Shown: positions 26,301 to 34,127, counted from the first letter of the stretch. The stretch: 64,000 bases of DNA from Pokkaliibacter plantistimulans (GCF_046844695.1 NZ_CP177354.1:620001-684000); one strand, 5' to 3'. Notes: generated from the letters alone by a model not told the origin. Program-made: numbers and translations.

Positions 26301-26376
26301 CTCAATCCTTCCTTTTTTGCTACCGAAAGTTCGCAAAATCTCTCTAACTCTATGAATTGAATAAGTTTTCAAAAAC

Positions 26377-26392
26377 TGGCACAGGGTCTGCT
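26377..26392 (+). promoter_or_regulatory. sigma-54 (RpoN) promoter of glnK-amtB
   Basis: TGGCACAGGGTCTGCT matches the -24/-12 consensus TGGCACR-N4-TTGCW at all positions but one (C for T at the first base of TTGC), with the exact 12-base GG-to-GC separation. It lies about 62 bases upstream of the glnK ATG, downstream of two NtrC-like sites. Strong evidence for nitrogen-limitation control. Confidence 0.85.
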
Positions 26393-26454
26393 TAGAGGGG
26401 TAACCAAGGCACTGCCAGCACCTCAGGGTGCACGAATTCTAAGAGGGAGCATCT

Positions 26455-26793
26455 ATGAAACTAGTTACGGCGGTAATCAAGCCATTCAAGTTGGATGATG
26501 TACGCGAAGCCCTGTCGGATATCGGCGTTCAGGGGATCACTGTGACGGAAGTCAAAGGCTTCGGTCGTCAGAAGGGTCACACCGAGCTGTATCGTGGCGC
26601 AGAGTACGTCGTTGACTTCCTGCCTAAGGTCAAGATCGAAGTCGCGGTGGCTGACACCTTGGTCGATCAGGTGATCGATGTGGTTTCCAAGGCTGCCCAT
26701 ACCGGCAAGATCGGTGACGGCAAGATTTTCGTATCTGACCTGGAACAGGTCATCCGTATCCGCACCGGCGAGACTGGTGAAGAAGCACTGTGA
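26455..26793 (+). CDS. glnK: PII signal-transduction protein GlnK
   Basis: PII proteins are trimers that read ATP/ADP and 2-oxoglutarate and are uridylylated by GlnD. GlnK binds and closes the ammonium channel AmtB. The 112 residues include the T-loop with the uridylylation Tyr51 (RGAEYVVDFLPK), the Walker-like EVKGFGRQKGH and the C-terminal KIGDGKIFV plus IRIRTGE. It is directly upstream of amtB (61 bases) under a sigma-54 promoter, so it is called GlnK. A second PII, differing at 13 of 112 positions, lies downstream of amtB. Confidence 0.95.
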   Translation: MKLVTAVIKPFKLDDVREALSDIGVQGITVTEVKGFGRQKGHTELYRGAEYVVDFLPKVKIEVAVADTLVDQVIDVVSKAAHTGKIGDGKIFVSDLEQVIRIRTGETGEEAL

Positions 26794-26854
26794 TTGCTGC
26801 CGCGCACTGCTGTGAAGTGCGCAGGCCGACAAGTTGCCTGAGGAGGAGTTTCCT

Positions 26855-28126
26855 GTGGAAGAGCTTTTAAAAACAACGGCGGGTGATGTAACCCAGCTGA
26901 AGTATGCCCTAGATACGTTTTACTTTCTGGTGATGGGCGCCCTGGTCATGTGGATGGCCGCGGGCTTCGCCATGCTGGAAGCCGGTCTGGTGCGTGCCAA
27001 GAACACCACCGAGATCCTGACCAAGAACGTCGTACTCTACGCCATCGCCTGTACCATGTACCTGCTGTGTGGCTACCACCTGATGTACTCCAGCGATGCA
27101 GGCGGCTTCATCCCCAGCTTCGGCAGCCTGATCGGCGAAGAGCACACTGCTGAAGCGGTACTGGCCGGTGGTGACGGTGCGCCTTACTACTCACTGCGCG
27201 CTGACTTCTTCTTCCAGGTGGTCTTCGTCGCCACCGCCATGTCCATCGTCTCCGGTGCCGTGGCTGAGCGTATGAAACTGTGGGCTTTCCTGGCGTTCGC
27301 GGTAGTGATGACCGGCGTGATCTATCCCGTGGAAGGCTACTGGAAATGGGGCGGTGGTTTCCTGCAGGAAGCCGGCTTCCAGGATTTCGCAGGTTCTGGC
27401 GTTGTGCATCTGGCGGGTGCGTCTGCTGCGCTGGCCGGTGTGCTGCTGCTGGGTGCCCGTAAAGGTAAATACGGTGCTAATGGTCAGGTCAACGCGATCC
27501 CCGGTTCCAACCTGCCGCTGGCGACCCTGGGTACGCTGATCCTGTGGCTGGGCTGGTTCGGTTTCAACGGTGGTTCCGAGCTGAAAGTATCTGATGTGGG
27601 TGAAGCCAACGCCGTTGCCAACGTCTTTGTTAACACCAATGCTGCCGCTGCAGGCGGTGTGATTGCCGCGCTGATCGTAGCCCGTCTGTGGTTCAAGAAA
27701 GCGGATCTGACCATGGCACTGAACGGTGCTCTGGCCGGTCTGGTGGCCATCACTGCTGAACCTCTGGCTCCTTCTGCCGTCGCTGCCACCCTGATCGGTG
27801 CAGTGGGCGGTGTGATCGTGGTGTTCTCCATCGTCACTCTGGACAAACTGAAAATTGATGATCCTGTCGGTGCCATCTCTGTTCACGGCGTGTGCGGTAT
27901 CTGGGGTCTGCTGGCGGTGCCGCTGACTAACAGTGACGCCACCTTCGGTGCGCAGATTCTGGGTGCGGTCTGTATCTTCGCCTGGTGCTTCATTGCCAGC
28001 CTGGTGGTGTGGGCGATCCTCAAAGCCGTCATGGGTATCCGTGTCAGCGAAGAGGAAGAGTACGAAGGTGTGGACATCCACGAATGTGGTATGGAAGCCT
28101 ACCCTGAGTTCAAAACCAGCAAATAA
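26855..28126 (+). CDS. amtB: ammonium transporter AmtB
   Basis: AmtB is the trimeric inner-membrane channel that takes up ammonium when it is scarce. The 423-residue sequence shows eleven hydrophobic segments, MLEAGLVRAKNTTEILTKN, the Phe-gate and pore regions (GFQDFAGSGVVHLAG with the first pore His, ISVHGVCGIWG with the second) and the cytosolic C-terminal tail ending in HECGMEAYPEF that contacts GlnK. I start at a GTG (26855) that follows AGGAGG; the upstream TTG frame would precede that site. Unlike E. coli AmtB, no cleavable signal peptide is evident. It is followed by a strong terminator. Confidence 0.95.
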   Translation: MEELLKTTAGDVTQLKYALDTFYFLVMGALVMWMAAGFAMLEAGLVRAKNTTEILTKNVVLYAIACTMYLLCGYHLMYSSDAGGFIPSFGSLIGEEHTAEAVLAGGDGAPYYSLRADFFFQVVFVATAMSIVSGAVAERMKLWAFLAFAVVMTGVIYPVEGYWKWGGGFLQEAGFQDFAGSGVVHLAGASAALAGVLLLGARKGKYGANGQVNAIPGSNLPLATLGTLILWLGWFGFNGGSELKVSDVGEANAVANVFVNTNAAAAGGVIAALIVARLWFKKADLTMALNGALAGLVAITAEPLAPSAVAATLIGAVGGVIVVFSIVTLDKLKIDDPVGAISVHGVCGIWGLLAVPLTNSDATFGAQILGAVCIFAWCFIASLVVWAILKAVMGIRVSEEEEYEGVDIHECGMEAYPEFKTSK

Positions 28127-28155
28127 GCCCCGTGTTCCTGTAACACTGTGCTGAA

Positions 28156-28188
28156 CCATCGGCTCCTGCGGGAGCCGATGGCGTTTTT
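28156..28188 (+). terminator. intrinsic terminator after amtB
   Basis: CCATCGGCTCC-TGCG-GGAGCCGATGG, an 11-bp perfect stem, followed by CG and TTTTT. It separates the glnK-amtB transcript from the second PII gene. Confidence 0.9.
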
Positions 28189-28419
28189 GTCACCCTCACC
28201 GCTGCAATATCAGACAGCGGCGGTGGTGGCGGTGAATTAAGGATAAACAAGCAGGTTGGCTTGGCCCTTGCTTTCATCAGGGAGAAGGTGCCCACAACGT
28301 GAGGACACGATCCTGTTGATGGAGCACAGTGCCCGGCAGCGGGATAGCCTCACTGCCCTGTTCGGGTATACTAGGCGCCACTGCTTGCGGCTCAGCCGTT
28401 CTGTATAAGGGAGACTGTC

Positions 28420-28758
28420 ATGAAACTTGTTACTGCTGTGATCAAACCCTTCAAGCTGGACGATGTGCGTGAAGCACTGTCTGACATTGGCATTCAAGGT
28501 ATCACGGTAACGGAAGTAAAAGGCTTTGGACGTCAGAAAGGCCACACCGAGCTGTATCGCGGTGCTGAATACGTGGTCGATTTTCTGCCCAAGGTAAAAG
28601 TCGAAGTGGCAGTGGATGACACCGCGCTGGACAGCGTGATCGATGCCATCTCCAAGGCGGCCCATACCGGCAAGATCGGTGACGGCAAGATTTTTGTCAC
28701 CCAGCTGGAACAGGTGATTCGTATCCGTACCGGCGAAGAAGGTTCGGACGCACTATAA
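28420..28758 (+). CDS. second PII signal-transduction protein (GlnB/GlnK paralogue)
   Basis: A 112-residue PII protein almost identical to the one upstream of amtB (99 of 112 residues by direct count). It keeps Tyr51, the T-loop and all nucleotide-binding motifs. Most differences lie in the B-loop region around residues 61-76 (for example ADTLVDQVIDVV versus DDTALDSVIDAI). It has its own upstream region of about 230 bases beyond the amtB terminator, and no clear sigma-54 site, so it may be constitutive in the GlnB manner. Recent duplication around amtB is the simple explanation; whether it is GlnB or a second GlnK cannot be settled here. Confidence 0.92.
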   Translation: MKLVTAVIKPFKLDDVREALSDIGIQGITVTEVKGFGRQKGHTELYRGAEYVVDFLPKVKVEVAVDDTALDSVIDAISKAAHTGKIGDGKIFVTQLEQVIRIRTGEEGSDAL

Positions 28759-29196
28759 CGGTGCAAATCCAAGGCCATCGGACGGCTGCCATGGCAATTG
28801 CCCTGCCCGTCCGATGCTTCTCTGTGCAGACAGGGCCCGGTCTGGCCGGTGCATTTTCCCCTGCTGTGAAGCGATTGCTTCAAAAGGTAACACCCCCGCT
28901 GCTGAGACTGGTTCGGTTCAGCATCTTTGGTATGCATTTCAGCCGTAATCCTGTGCAGAATCACGTCATTGAGGGTGTGAATATGGTTTATTTGCCTGCA
29001 AATCCATCAATCGCAGAAAACTTAACTGTTGTGGCCTGCTAATTGCTTTAGTCTTGTTCGATTAACAGGTTCAGGGTGCCTGCTTCTACATCAGAGTCAG
29101 ATTTGTACTGTATATCAGTGATTTATCTGCGTTGTTGGAGGCGGAAGCGGGGTGAAAGGCCTGCCATTATAAAAGTTGTCTAGCTTGAGGTTGCTT
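28759..29196. other. intergenic region before the amino-acid ABC transporter
   Basis: These 438 bases contain, at the left, a hairpin likely to end the PII transcript. A frame reading 28761-29042 exists but has no ribosome site or recognisable product and overlaps the hairpin. The right half is AT-richer and should hold the transporter promoter, though I see no clean -35/-10 pair. Confidence 0.5.
28776..28816 (+). terminator. hairpin after the second PII gene
   Basis: CATCGGACGG (28776-28785) and CCGTCCGATG (28807-28816) form a perfect 10-bp stem with a 21-base loop. The following CTTCTCTG is only weakly T-rich. Confidence 0.45.
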
Positions 29197-29994
29197 ATGA
29201 AAAAACTGCTCGCGTCTTTGGGGCTGGTATTGGGTGTGGCTACCGTGTCACAGGCTGCCATGGCAGAAAGCGCTGTCGACAAAGTGGTCTCTGCAGGTGA
29301 ACTGCGGGTGTGCTTCGAAGCCGGTTACATGCCGTTTGAGATGAAAAACAAGAACGGCGAATTCGTCGGTTTTGACATCGATATGGGCAAACTGATGGCC
29401 AAGTCCATGGGAGTGAAGTTCACCCCGGTCAACACTGCCTGGGACGGTATCATCCCTGCCCTGCTGACTGACAAGTGCGACATCATCATGGGCGGTATGA
29501 CCATCACTGCTGAGCGTAACCTGAAAGTTAACTTTGCTGATCCGTACATCGTGGTGGGTCAGTCCATCCTGATGAAGCCTTCACTGGCTGGCAAAATCAC
29601 CTCCTACAAAGATCTGAATGATCCCAAGTACACCGTAGTGACCAAACTGGGTACTACCGGTGATGCTGCAACCAAGAAATATATCGGTCAGTCCAACATC
29701 CGTCTGTTCGACACCGAAGCGGATGGCGCACTGGAAGTGGTCAATGGCAAGGCTGATGCCTTCGTTTACGACCTGCCCTTCAACGCTATCTACGCAGCGC
29801 AGAATGCAGGCAAAGTGGTTCACCTGGACAAGCCCTTCACCTATGAGCCTCTGGGCTGGGCGATCCGCAAGAACGATCCTGACTTCCTGAACTTCCTCAA
29901 CAACTTCCTGCGTCAGACCAAGGGTGATGGCACCTATGACCGTCTGTACCAGAAGTGGTTTGAAAGTGACGAATGGCTGAAAACTGTACAGTAA
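29197..29994 (+). CDS. polar amino-acid ABC transporter, periplasmic binding protein
   Basis: A 265-residue family-3 solute-binding protein. The signal peptide MKKLLASLGLVLGVATVSQA ends near AMA-ES. The mature protein has the family pattern GELRVCFEAGYMPFEMKN, FVGFDIDMGKLMAKSMG, DIIMGGMTITAERN, YKDLNDPKYTVVTKLGTTGD and AFVYDLPFNAIYAA. It would capture an amino acid or related solute; conserved ligand residues do not settle which. It is followed by a strong hairpin-T-tract and then permease and ATPase genes, the usual arrangement for making more binding protein than membrane parts. The ATG at 29197 follows TTGAGG. Confidence 0.9.
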   Translation: MKKLLASLGLVLGVATVSQAAMAESAVDKVVSAGELRVCFEAGYMPFEMKNKNGEFVGFDIDMGKLMAKSMGVKFTPVNTAWDGIIPALLTDKCDIIMGGMTITAERNLKVNFADPYIVVGQSILMKPSLAGKITSYKDLNDPKYTVVTKLGTTGDAATKKYIGQSNIRLFDTEADGALEVVNGKADAFVYDLPFNAIYAAQNAGKVVHLDKPFTYEPLGWAIRKNDPDFLNFLNNFLRQTKGDGTYDRLYQKWFESDEWLKTVQ

Positions 29995-30018
29995 GTTGAA
30001 TTCAGTCCTGTGATACCG

Positions 30019-30055
30019 AACACCGGTTTGCTTGCAAATCGGTGTTTGTTTTTTT
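30019..30055 (+). terminator. attenuating terminator between binding protein and permease genes
   Basis: AACACCGGTTTG-CTTG-CAAATCGGTGTT, a 12-bp stem with one G-U pair, followed by TGTTTTTTT. It sits inside the transporter operon, so it probably lets only part of transcription through to the permease and ATPase genes. Confidence 0.85.
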
Positions 30056-30070
30056 GGAGTACCCTCAAAC

Positions 30071-31018
30071 ATGCGATCTGAAAACCGGGCGCTATGGCAA
30101 AGCGTGTATCTGGTGATAGTGGTAGCCTTCTGTGCTGTGGTCTACGCCTCCAGTAAACACATCAACTACAACTGGAACTGGCAGCGTGTCGTTCCCTACC
30201 TGATCAATACCGAGCCGCAATCGGTTCGTGCGCCCTTTGACGGTACCGCCAAAGTCAGTACTGACGACAAGACCCTGACGCTGGTGCCCGATGCCGGTGG
30301 CGAGCCGGTGGTGGTGAAGAAGTTCAGCGCGATTTCGGTGAACGACGGCGACCTGATTTTTGAAGGTGATCAGGTGGCCACCATCAGCAACTGGCGCATC
30401 GGCCCCATCACCGAAGGCATGATCACCACGCTGGAAATCTCGCTGGCATCGCTGGTGTTTGCGGTGATCATCGGCCTGTTTATTGGCCTTGGCCGTATCT
30501 CCCGCAATCTGGCTATCCGTCAGCTGTGTATCACCTATATCGAGATCATCCGCGGCACGCCGCTGCTGGTGCAGATCTTCATTTTCTACTTCTTTATCGG
30601 CACTGTGCTGTCACTGGACCGCTTTACCGCCGGTGTGGCATCGCTGGCGGTGTTTACCGCGGCGTATGTGGCGGAAATCGTCCGCTCCGGTATCCAGTCG
30701 ATTCCGCCCGGACAGATGGAAGCCGCCCGCTCGCTGGGCATGACCTACGTGCAGGCGATGGTCAACGTCATCCTGCCGCAGGCCTTCAAACGCACCCTGC
30801 CGCCCATGGCCGGTCAGTTTATCAACCTGATCAAGGACTCCTCGCTGGTGTCGGTCATCTCCATCACTGACCTGACCAAAGCCGGTCGTGAAGTGGTCTC
30901 CGCCACTTTTGCTCCGTTCGAGGTGTGGTTCACCGTGGCGCTGCTGTATCTGGTGATGACCGGCGCGTTGTCATGGATGATCCAGCGTCTGGAAAAGAAA
31001 CTGGCAGCCAGCGATTAA
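30071..31018 (+). CDS. polar amino-acid ABC transporter permease with periplasmic insertion
   Basis: A 315-residue HisM/GlnP-type permease, about 90 residues longer than usual. The core from about residue 115 holds several membrane segments, the family stretch RGTPLLVQIFIFYFF and the EAA loop EAARSLGMTYVQAM, which docks on the ATPase. Between the first membrane helix (about 11-27, then YNWNWQRVVPYL) and the core lies an extra block of some 60 residues (about 50-107) containing VRAPFDGTAKV and AISVNDGDLIFEGDQVATI. That pattern recalls a barrel-sandwich (lipoyl-like) fold. The start at 30071 has GGAG upstream; the frame from 30032 would begin inside the terminator. Confidence 0.88.
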   Translation: MRSENRALWQSVYLVIVVAFCAVVYASSKHINYNWNWQRVVPYLINTEPQSVRAPFDGTAKVSTDDKTLTLVPDAGGEPVVVKKFSAISVNDGDLIFEGDQVATISNWRIGPITEGMITTLEISLASLVFAVIIGLFIGLGRISRNLAIRQLCITYIEIIRGTPLLVQIFIFYFFIGTVLSLDRFTAGVASLAVFTAAYVAEIVRSGIQSIPPGQMEAARSLGMTYVQAMVNVILPQAFKRTLPPMAGQFINLIKDSSLVSVISITDLTKAGREVVSATFAPFEVWFTVALLYLVMTGALSWMIQRLEKKLAASD

Positions 31019-31033
31019 GGCGAGGACGATACG

Positions 31034-31783
31034 ATGCATTTACAGAACGCCGAAGACATCATCATCGCCAAAGATGTCGACAAGATTTATCCCAATGGCT
31101 GCCATGCCCTGAAAAAGGTCTCGGCCTCTATCAAGAAGGGCGAAGTGGTGGTGATTATCGGGCCGTCGGGCTCCGGCAAGTCCACCTTCCTGCGGACCCT
31201 GAACCAGCTGGAAACCATCTCCAGTGGCAGTATCGTCATCGATCAGGTCGATATGTACGGCAAAAACACCAATATCAACAAACTGCGTGAGCACGTTGGT
31301 ATGGTGTTTCAGAGCTTCAACCTGTTCCCGCACAAGAGCGCCCTGCACAACGTGATGATGGCGCCGCTGAAGGTCTCCAAACGGGCCAAAAGCGAGGTGG
31401 AGGAGCATGCCAAGGCGCTGATGAAGAAAGTCGGTCTGGCCGAGCGCATGAACAACTACCCCAGTCAGCTGTCGGGCGGTCAGCAGCAGCGTGTGGCCAT
31501 CGCCCGGGCGCTGTGCATGAAGCCGAAAATCATGCTGTTCGATGAGCCGACCTCGGCACTGGACCCGGAAATGGTCGGTGAAGTGCTGGATGTCATGAAG
31601 AGTCTGGCCAAAGAAGGCATGACCATGGTGGTGGTGACTCACGAAATGGGCTTTGCCCGTGAAGTGGCTGACCGGGTGCTGTTTATGGAAGACGGCGAAC
31701 TGCTGGTGGAAGATACCCCGGACAAGTTCTTCCATAACCCTACCCATCCGCGCCTGCAGCGTTTCCTGTCGCAGGTGTTGTAA
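31034..31783 (+). CDS. polar amino-acid ABC transporter ATP-binding protein (GlnQ type)
   Basis: The 249-residue ATPase of the transporter encoded just upstream. It shows Walker A IIGPSGSGKSTFLRTLNQLE, Q-loop MVFQSFNLFPHKSAL, signature LSGGQQQRVAIARAL, Walker B IMLFDEPTSALDPEMV, and the H-loop VVVTHEMGFAREVADRV. These are the hallmarks of the HisP/GlnQ group. It starts 15 bases after the permease gene and ends before a strong two-way terminator. One permease only is encoded, so the transporter probably uses a homodimer of membrane subunits. Confidence 0.94.
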   Translation: MHLQNAEDIIIAKDVDKIYPNGCHALKKVSASIKKGEVVVIIGPSGSGKSTFLRTLNQLETISSGSIVIDQVDMYGKNTNINKLREHVGMVFQSFNLFPHKSALHNVMMAPLKVSKRAKSEVEEHAKALMKKVGLAERMNNYPSQLSGGQQQRVAIARALCMKPKIMLFDEPTSALDPEMVGEVLDVMKSLAKEGMTMVVVTHEMGFAREVADRVLFMEDGELLVEDTPDKFFHNPTHPRLQRFLSQVL

Positions 31784-31838
31784 CCGGCTCACCTTCTGAG
31801 CGCGGGGACGTTCGTCAAACAACGGTGCTGTGGAAAAA

Positions 31839-31876
31839 CAAAGAGCCCGGGTCGCTAAGCGGCCCGGGCTCTTTTG
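31839..31876. terminator. bidirectional terminator after the ABC transporter
   Basis: AAAGAGCCCGGG (31840-31851) pairs with CCCGGGCTCTTT (31863-31874), extended inside by CGC-TAA-GCG. T-rich on the plus side (TTTTGTTTG) and on the minus side (TTTGTTTTT), so it serves both convergent genes. Confidence 0.92.
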
Positions 31877-31891
31877 TTTGTTACACCACCC

Positions 31892-32431
31892 TTACCACAT
31901 CAGGTCATCGGGGATGGGCGGGTATTCGTCATCGTCACTGCTGCTGTCGACATGAGGATGAATCACCCGTTCCGGCATCCGCTCTTCAATACGGGCGGCT
32001 TCTGCTGCGGGGACCAGCAGGTAACCTTCATCGGCGATCACGATCAGCAGTTGGCTGCGTGACAGCTGCTCCAGCTGCTGAGGGGTGACGTACAGCTTCT
32101 TGATCTTGGTGCCGTGGACGAAGTTGTAGGGCGTGTCAGCGTCCTTGGGCGGTTTGACGCCATGTACTTCGAGCAGCTGACGCACTTCGGCTTCCTGTGC
32201 GCGGCGGGTTTTGTCATCCAGCTGTTTCTGGTTCAGCTCGCGGTCGCGCTGCACCTTGGCCTGACGCTCCTGTTCGCGTTTGACTTGCTCAGCCAGCTTG
32301 GCCGCTTCCTGATCCGCTTTGGACACCTGCTTGGCCAGCTTGTCCTGCTTGCGTTTGTCCGCGGATGCCTTTTGCGCCTGCTGTTTGGTAGCAAGGCCGT
32401 TTTTGAGTAATTGATCCTTGAGTGATGCCAT
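31892..32431 (-). CDS. DUF2058 family protein (YaiL-like)
   Basis: A 179-residue cytosolic protein. It begins MASLKDQLLKNGLATKQQAQ, then a long charged, Lys/Gln/Ala-rich helix (about 15-85) that should form a coiled coil, a compact domain (about 90-160, YNFVHGTKIKKLYVTPQQLEQ, then LLIVIADEGYLLVPAAEAARI) and an acidic tail. This is the layout of DUF2058/YaiL, described as nucleoprotein- or polysome-associated without a settled function. The frame continues upstream to 32560, but the ATG at 32431 gives the family N-terminus. Confidence 0.85.
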   Translation of the reverse strand: MASLKDQLLKNGLATKQQAQKASADKRKQDKLAKQVSKADQEAAKLAEQVKREQERQAKVQRDRELNQKQLDDKTRRAQEAEVRQLLEVHGVKPPKDADTPYNFVHGTKIKKLYVTPQQLEQLSRSQLLIVIADEGYLLVPAAEAARIEERMPERVIHPHVDSSSDDDEYPPIPDDLMW

Positions 32432-32615
32432 GGAGAACACTCCCCTGAGGTAATACTTGATTCGGGTCGGGCGACCGCCGCCCGGAGTCGGCAATGTATA
32501 GAAAAAACCGGCCCGATGCCACCGCCCCGCCGGACCAGCAAGAAAGTCAATATTGTCCAAGCAGTCTTTCAGACGGCAGGTCTATACTGCCTGAGCCCAA
32601 TCTGCAGCGTCAGTG

Positions 32616-33383
32616 ATGCCCATGACAACCCATAACAAGACTCTTCGCGCTGGCCATGAGCTGCCAGTCAACGCCTATCTGGCCGGTATAACCGATACCG
32701 TGCCGCTGATTCTGGCCGCTATCCCCTTTGGTATTCTGTATGGTGCCCTTGGCTACAGTCAGGGGGTGCCGGTGTGGGCCATTCTGGCCATGTCCCTGCT
32801 GGTATTTGCCGGTGCCTCACAGTTTATTGCCGTGGGGCTGCTGGCATCGCACACTCATCCGGCCGTGATTGCGCTGACCGTACTGGTGGTCAACCTGCGG
32901 CATATGCTCTATGCCGCCAGCCTGATGCCGGAAGCGGCCAGACTGTCACAGCGCTGGCGGTTACCTCTGGCGTTCTGGCTGACGGATGAAACCTATGCCA
33001 CCGTCAGCACCCATCTGCGCCACTATCGCGATACCGGCAACCTGCGCTGGTACTGGCTGGGCTCGGGTTCTGCCATGTACATCAACTGGGTCGCCTGCAC
33101 CGCGCTGGGCGCCTGGCTGAGCAGGGATGTGCCTGATCTCACCCACTGGGGGCTGGAAGTGGCGCTGGTCGTGGCTTTTGTCGGCATGGTTGTGCCTGCC
33201 ATCAAGCAGTTCAGCCACCTGTGCTGTGCTGTGACGGCGGGAGGCGTCATCCTGCTGACCTATGACTGGCCGCACAATACCGGTCTGCTGGTAACCTCAC
33301 TGGTGGCCATTGGTGTCGGTATCGGGACGGAGATGCTGAGCAAAAAAACGGCCCCCCTGAACGGAGCGACTCACCATGAATGA
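32616..33383 (+). CDS. azlC: branched-chain amino-acid exporter large subunit AzlC
   Basis: AzlC with AzlD forms an inner-membrane exporter of branched-chain amino acids and analogues (YgaZH type). The 255-residue protein has about seven hydrophobic segments and the AzlC core: IPFGILYGALGYSQGVPVWA, then SLLVFAGASQFIAVGLLA, VNLRHMLYAASL and FWLTDETYATV. The next gene overlaps it by eight bases and encodes AzlD. Two nearby ATGs (32616 and 32622) are both possible; neither has a strong ribosome site. No regulator gene is adjacent. Confidence 0.92.
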   Translation: MPMTTHNKTLRAGHELPVNAYLAGITDTVPLILAAIPFGILYGALGYSQGVPVWAILAMSLLVFAGASQFIAVGLLASHTHPAVIALTVLVVNLRHMLYAASLMPEAARLSQRWRLPLAFWLTDETYATVSTHLRHYRDTGNLRWYWLGSGSAMYINWVACTALGAWLSRDVPDLTHWGLEVALVVAFVGMVVPAIKQFSHLCCAVTAGGVILLTYDWPHNTGLLVTSLVAIGVGIGTEMLSKKTAPLNGATHHE

Positions 33384-33699
33384 TCTGACCCTGCTGTTGC
33401 TGATTCTGGCGATGATGGCGGTGACGTTTGTGCCCCGTTATCTGCCCTTTGCACTGGCTCATCGCTTCCAGCTGCCGCCGTTGCTGCAGCGTACGCTGGG
33501 CTATGTGCCGGTTGCAGTACTGACCGCTATCGTGGTGCAGACCACGCTGGTACGTGACCAGCAGATCCACACCGACTGGCAGAATCCCACCCTGTGGGCG
33601 GCTGTGGTCGCTGGTCTGATGGCCTGGCGTGGGGTCAGCCTGCTGCTGACGGTCTGTGGCGGGATGCTGGTCTATGGCGTGCTGCGCTGGCTGTTCTGA
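33376..33699 (+). CDS. azlD: branched-chain amino-acid exporter small subunit AzlD
   Basis: A 107-residue membrane protein with four hydrophobic segments and the AzlD pattern MMAVTFVPRYLPFAL and LGYVPVAVLTAIVVQT. It overlaps the end of azlC by eight bases, so translation is coupled. AzlD is needed together with AzlC for export. Confidence 0.92.
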   Translation: MNDLTLLLLILAMMAVTFVPRYLPFALAHRFQLPPLLQRTLGYVPVAVLTAIVVQTTLVRDQQIHTDWQNPTLWAAVVAGLMAWRGVSLLLTVCGGMLVYGVLRWLF

Positions 33700-33742
33700 G
33701 TACCTGCCAACGCGCTGCTGCGTGTCGGCCACGCAGCGTTGA

Positions 33743-33810
33743 AAGGCCATGTGCGTTAAGCAAACTCCGCTTCTGCGGCGCTTTTCGTCTTGCCGGGCCT
33801 GCGCTCGTGA
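33743..33810. repeat. repeat fragment related to the copies at 40101 and 58716
   Basis: Between azlD and the RHH gene the sequence contains GCAAACTCCGCTTCTGCGG, CGCTTTTCGTC and GCTCGTGAGA. The same order of blocks appears at 58755-58805 (GTAAACTGCGCTTCCCGG, CTCTTTTCGCC, GCTCGCGAGA), and the ACTCCGCTTTTTCGCC block also appears in the complete element at 40101-40240. It looks like a decayed copy of a dispersed palindromic repeat. Confidence 0.5.
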
Positions 33811-33838
33811 GAGTGTGTTTACGCCCTGTAAATCAGCT

Positions 33839-33864
33839 GGCTGACGGCCGCAGCGCCGTCAGCC
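33839..33864. terminator. hairpin abutting the stop codon of the RHH gene
   Basis: GGCTGACGGC and GCCGTCAGCC form a perfect 10-bp stem with a six-base loop, between convergent azlD and the RHH gene. No T-tract on either side. Confidence 0.45.
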
Positions 33865-34062
33865 TTACTGTTCTTCCTGTTGTCCTTCCTGCTCAATGGC
33901 CTGCTGCAACCAGTCTGGCCCCATCTGCTGTTCAATGTAGTCACGGATAAACTGACGGACCTTCTGTGAAGGAGTGACATCTTCCTTCGCGCACAGTGCT
34001 TCGAAAATGGCTTTCTTGCGGGGGTCGATCAACAGGGTCAGGCGTGCAGTTCGCTGCTCCAT
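33865..34062 (-). CDS. small ribbon-helix-helix (CopG/Arc-like) DNA-binding protein
   Basis: A 65-residue protein, MEQRTARLTLLIDPRKKAIF then EALCAKEDVTPSQKVRQFIR and DYIEQQMG. A short beta strand (ARLTLLID) followed by two helices with VTPSQKVRQFIRDYI is the ribbon-helix-helix pattern. It is divergent from the SulP transporter gene, with a perfect palindrome overlapping that gene's likely -35 box between them, so I infer that it represses the transporter and perhaps itself. The reading frame extends upstream but the ATG at 34062 is the first that gives a family-like N-terminus. Confidence 0.72.
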   Translation of the reverse strand: MEQRTARLTLLIDPRKKAIFEALCAKEDVTPSQKVRQFIRDYIEQQMGPDWLQQAIEQEGQQEEQ

Positions 34063-34127
34063 CTTCAGGTACCTCGGCAGGATTCGGGGGCTTGAGCGCC
34101 ATGCAGGCTCATGGATATGTGCATTAC

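Larger units (their letters stand above)
26108..26454. other. divergent control region between ubiK and glnK-amtB
   Basis: These 347 bases hold no gene. The right part carries two adjacent NtrC-like sites and a sigma-54 promoter directed at glnK, described separately. The AT-rich stretch between them (about 26300-26376) would allow DNA looping by NtrC and possible IHF binding. The leftmost 60 bases are the presumed ubiK promoter area, without an obvious -10/-35. Confidence 0.6.

Noticed and set aside
28761..29042. 93-codon frame after the second PII gene
   Set aside because: Starts inside the probable terminator hairpin, has no ribosome site and no recognisable product.
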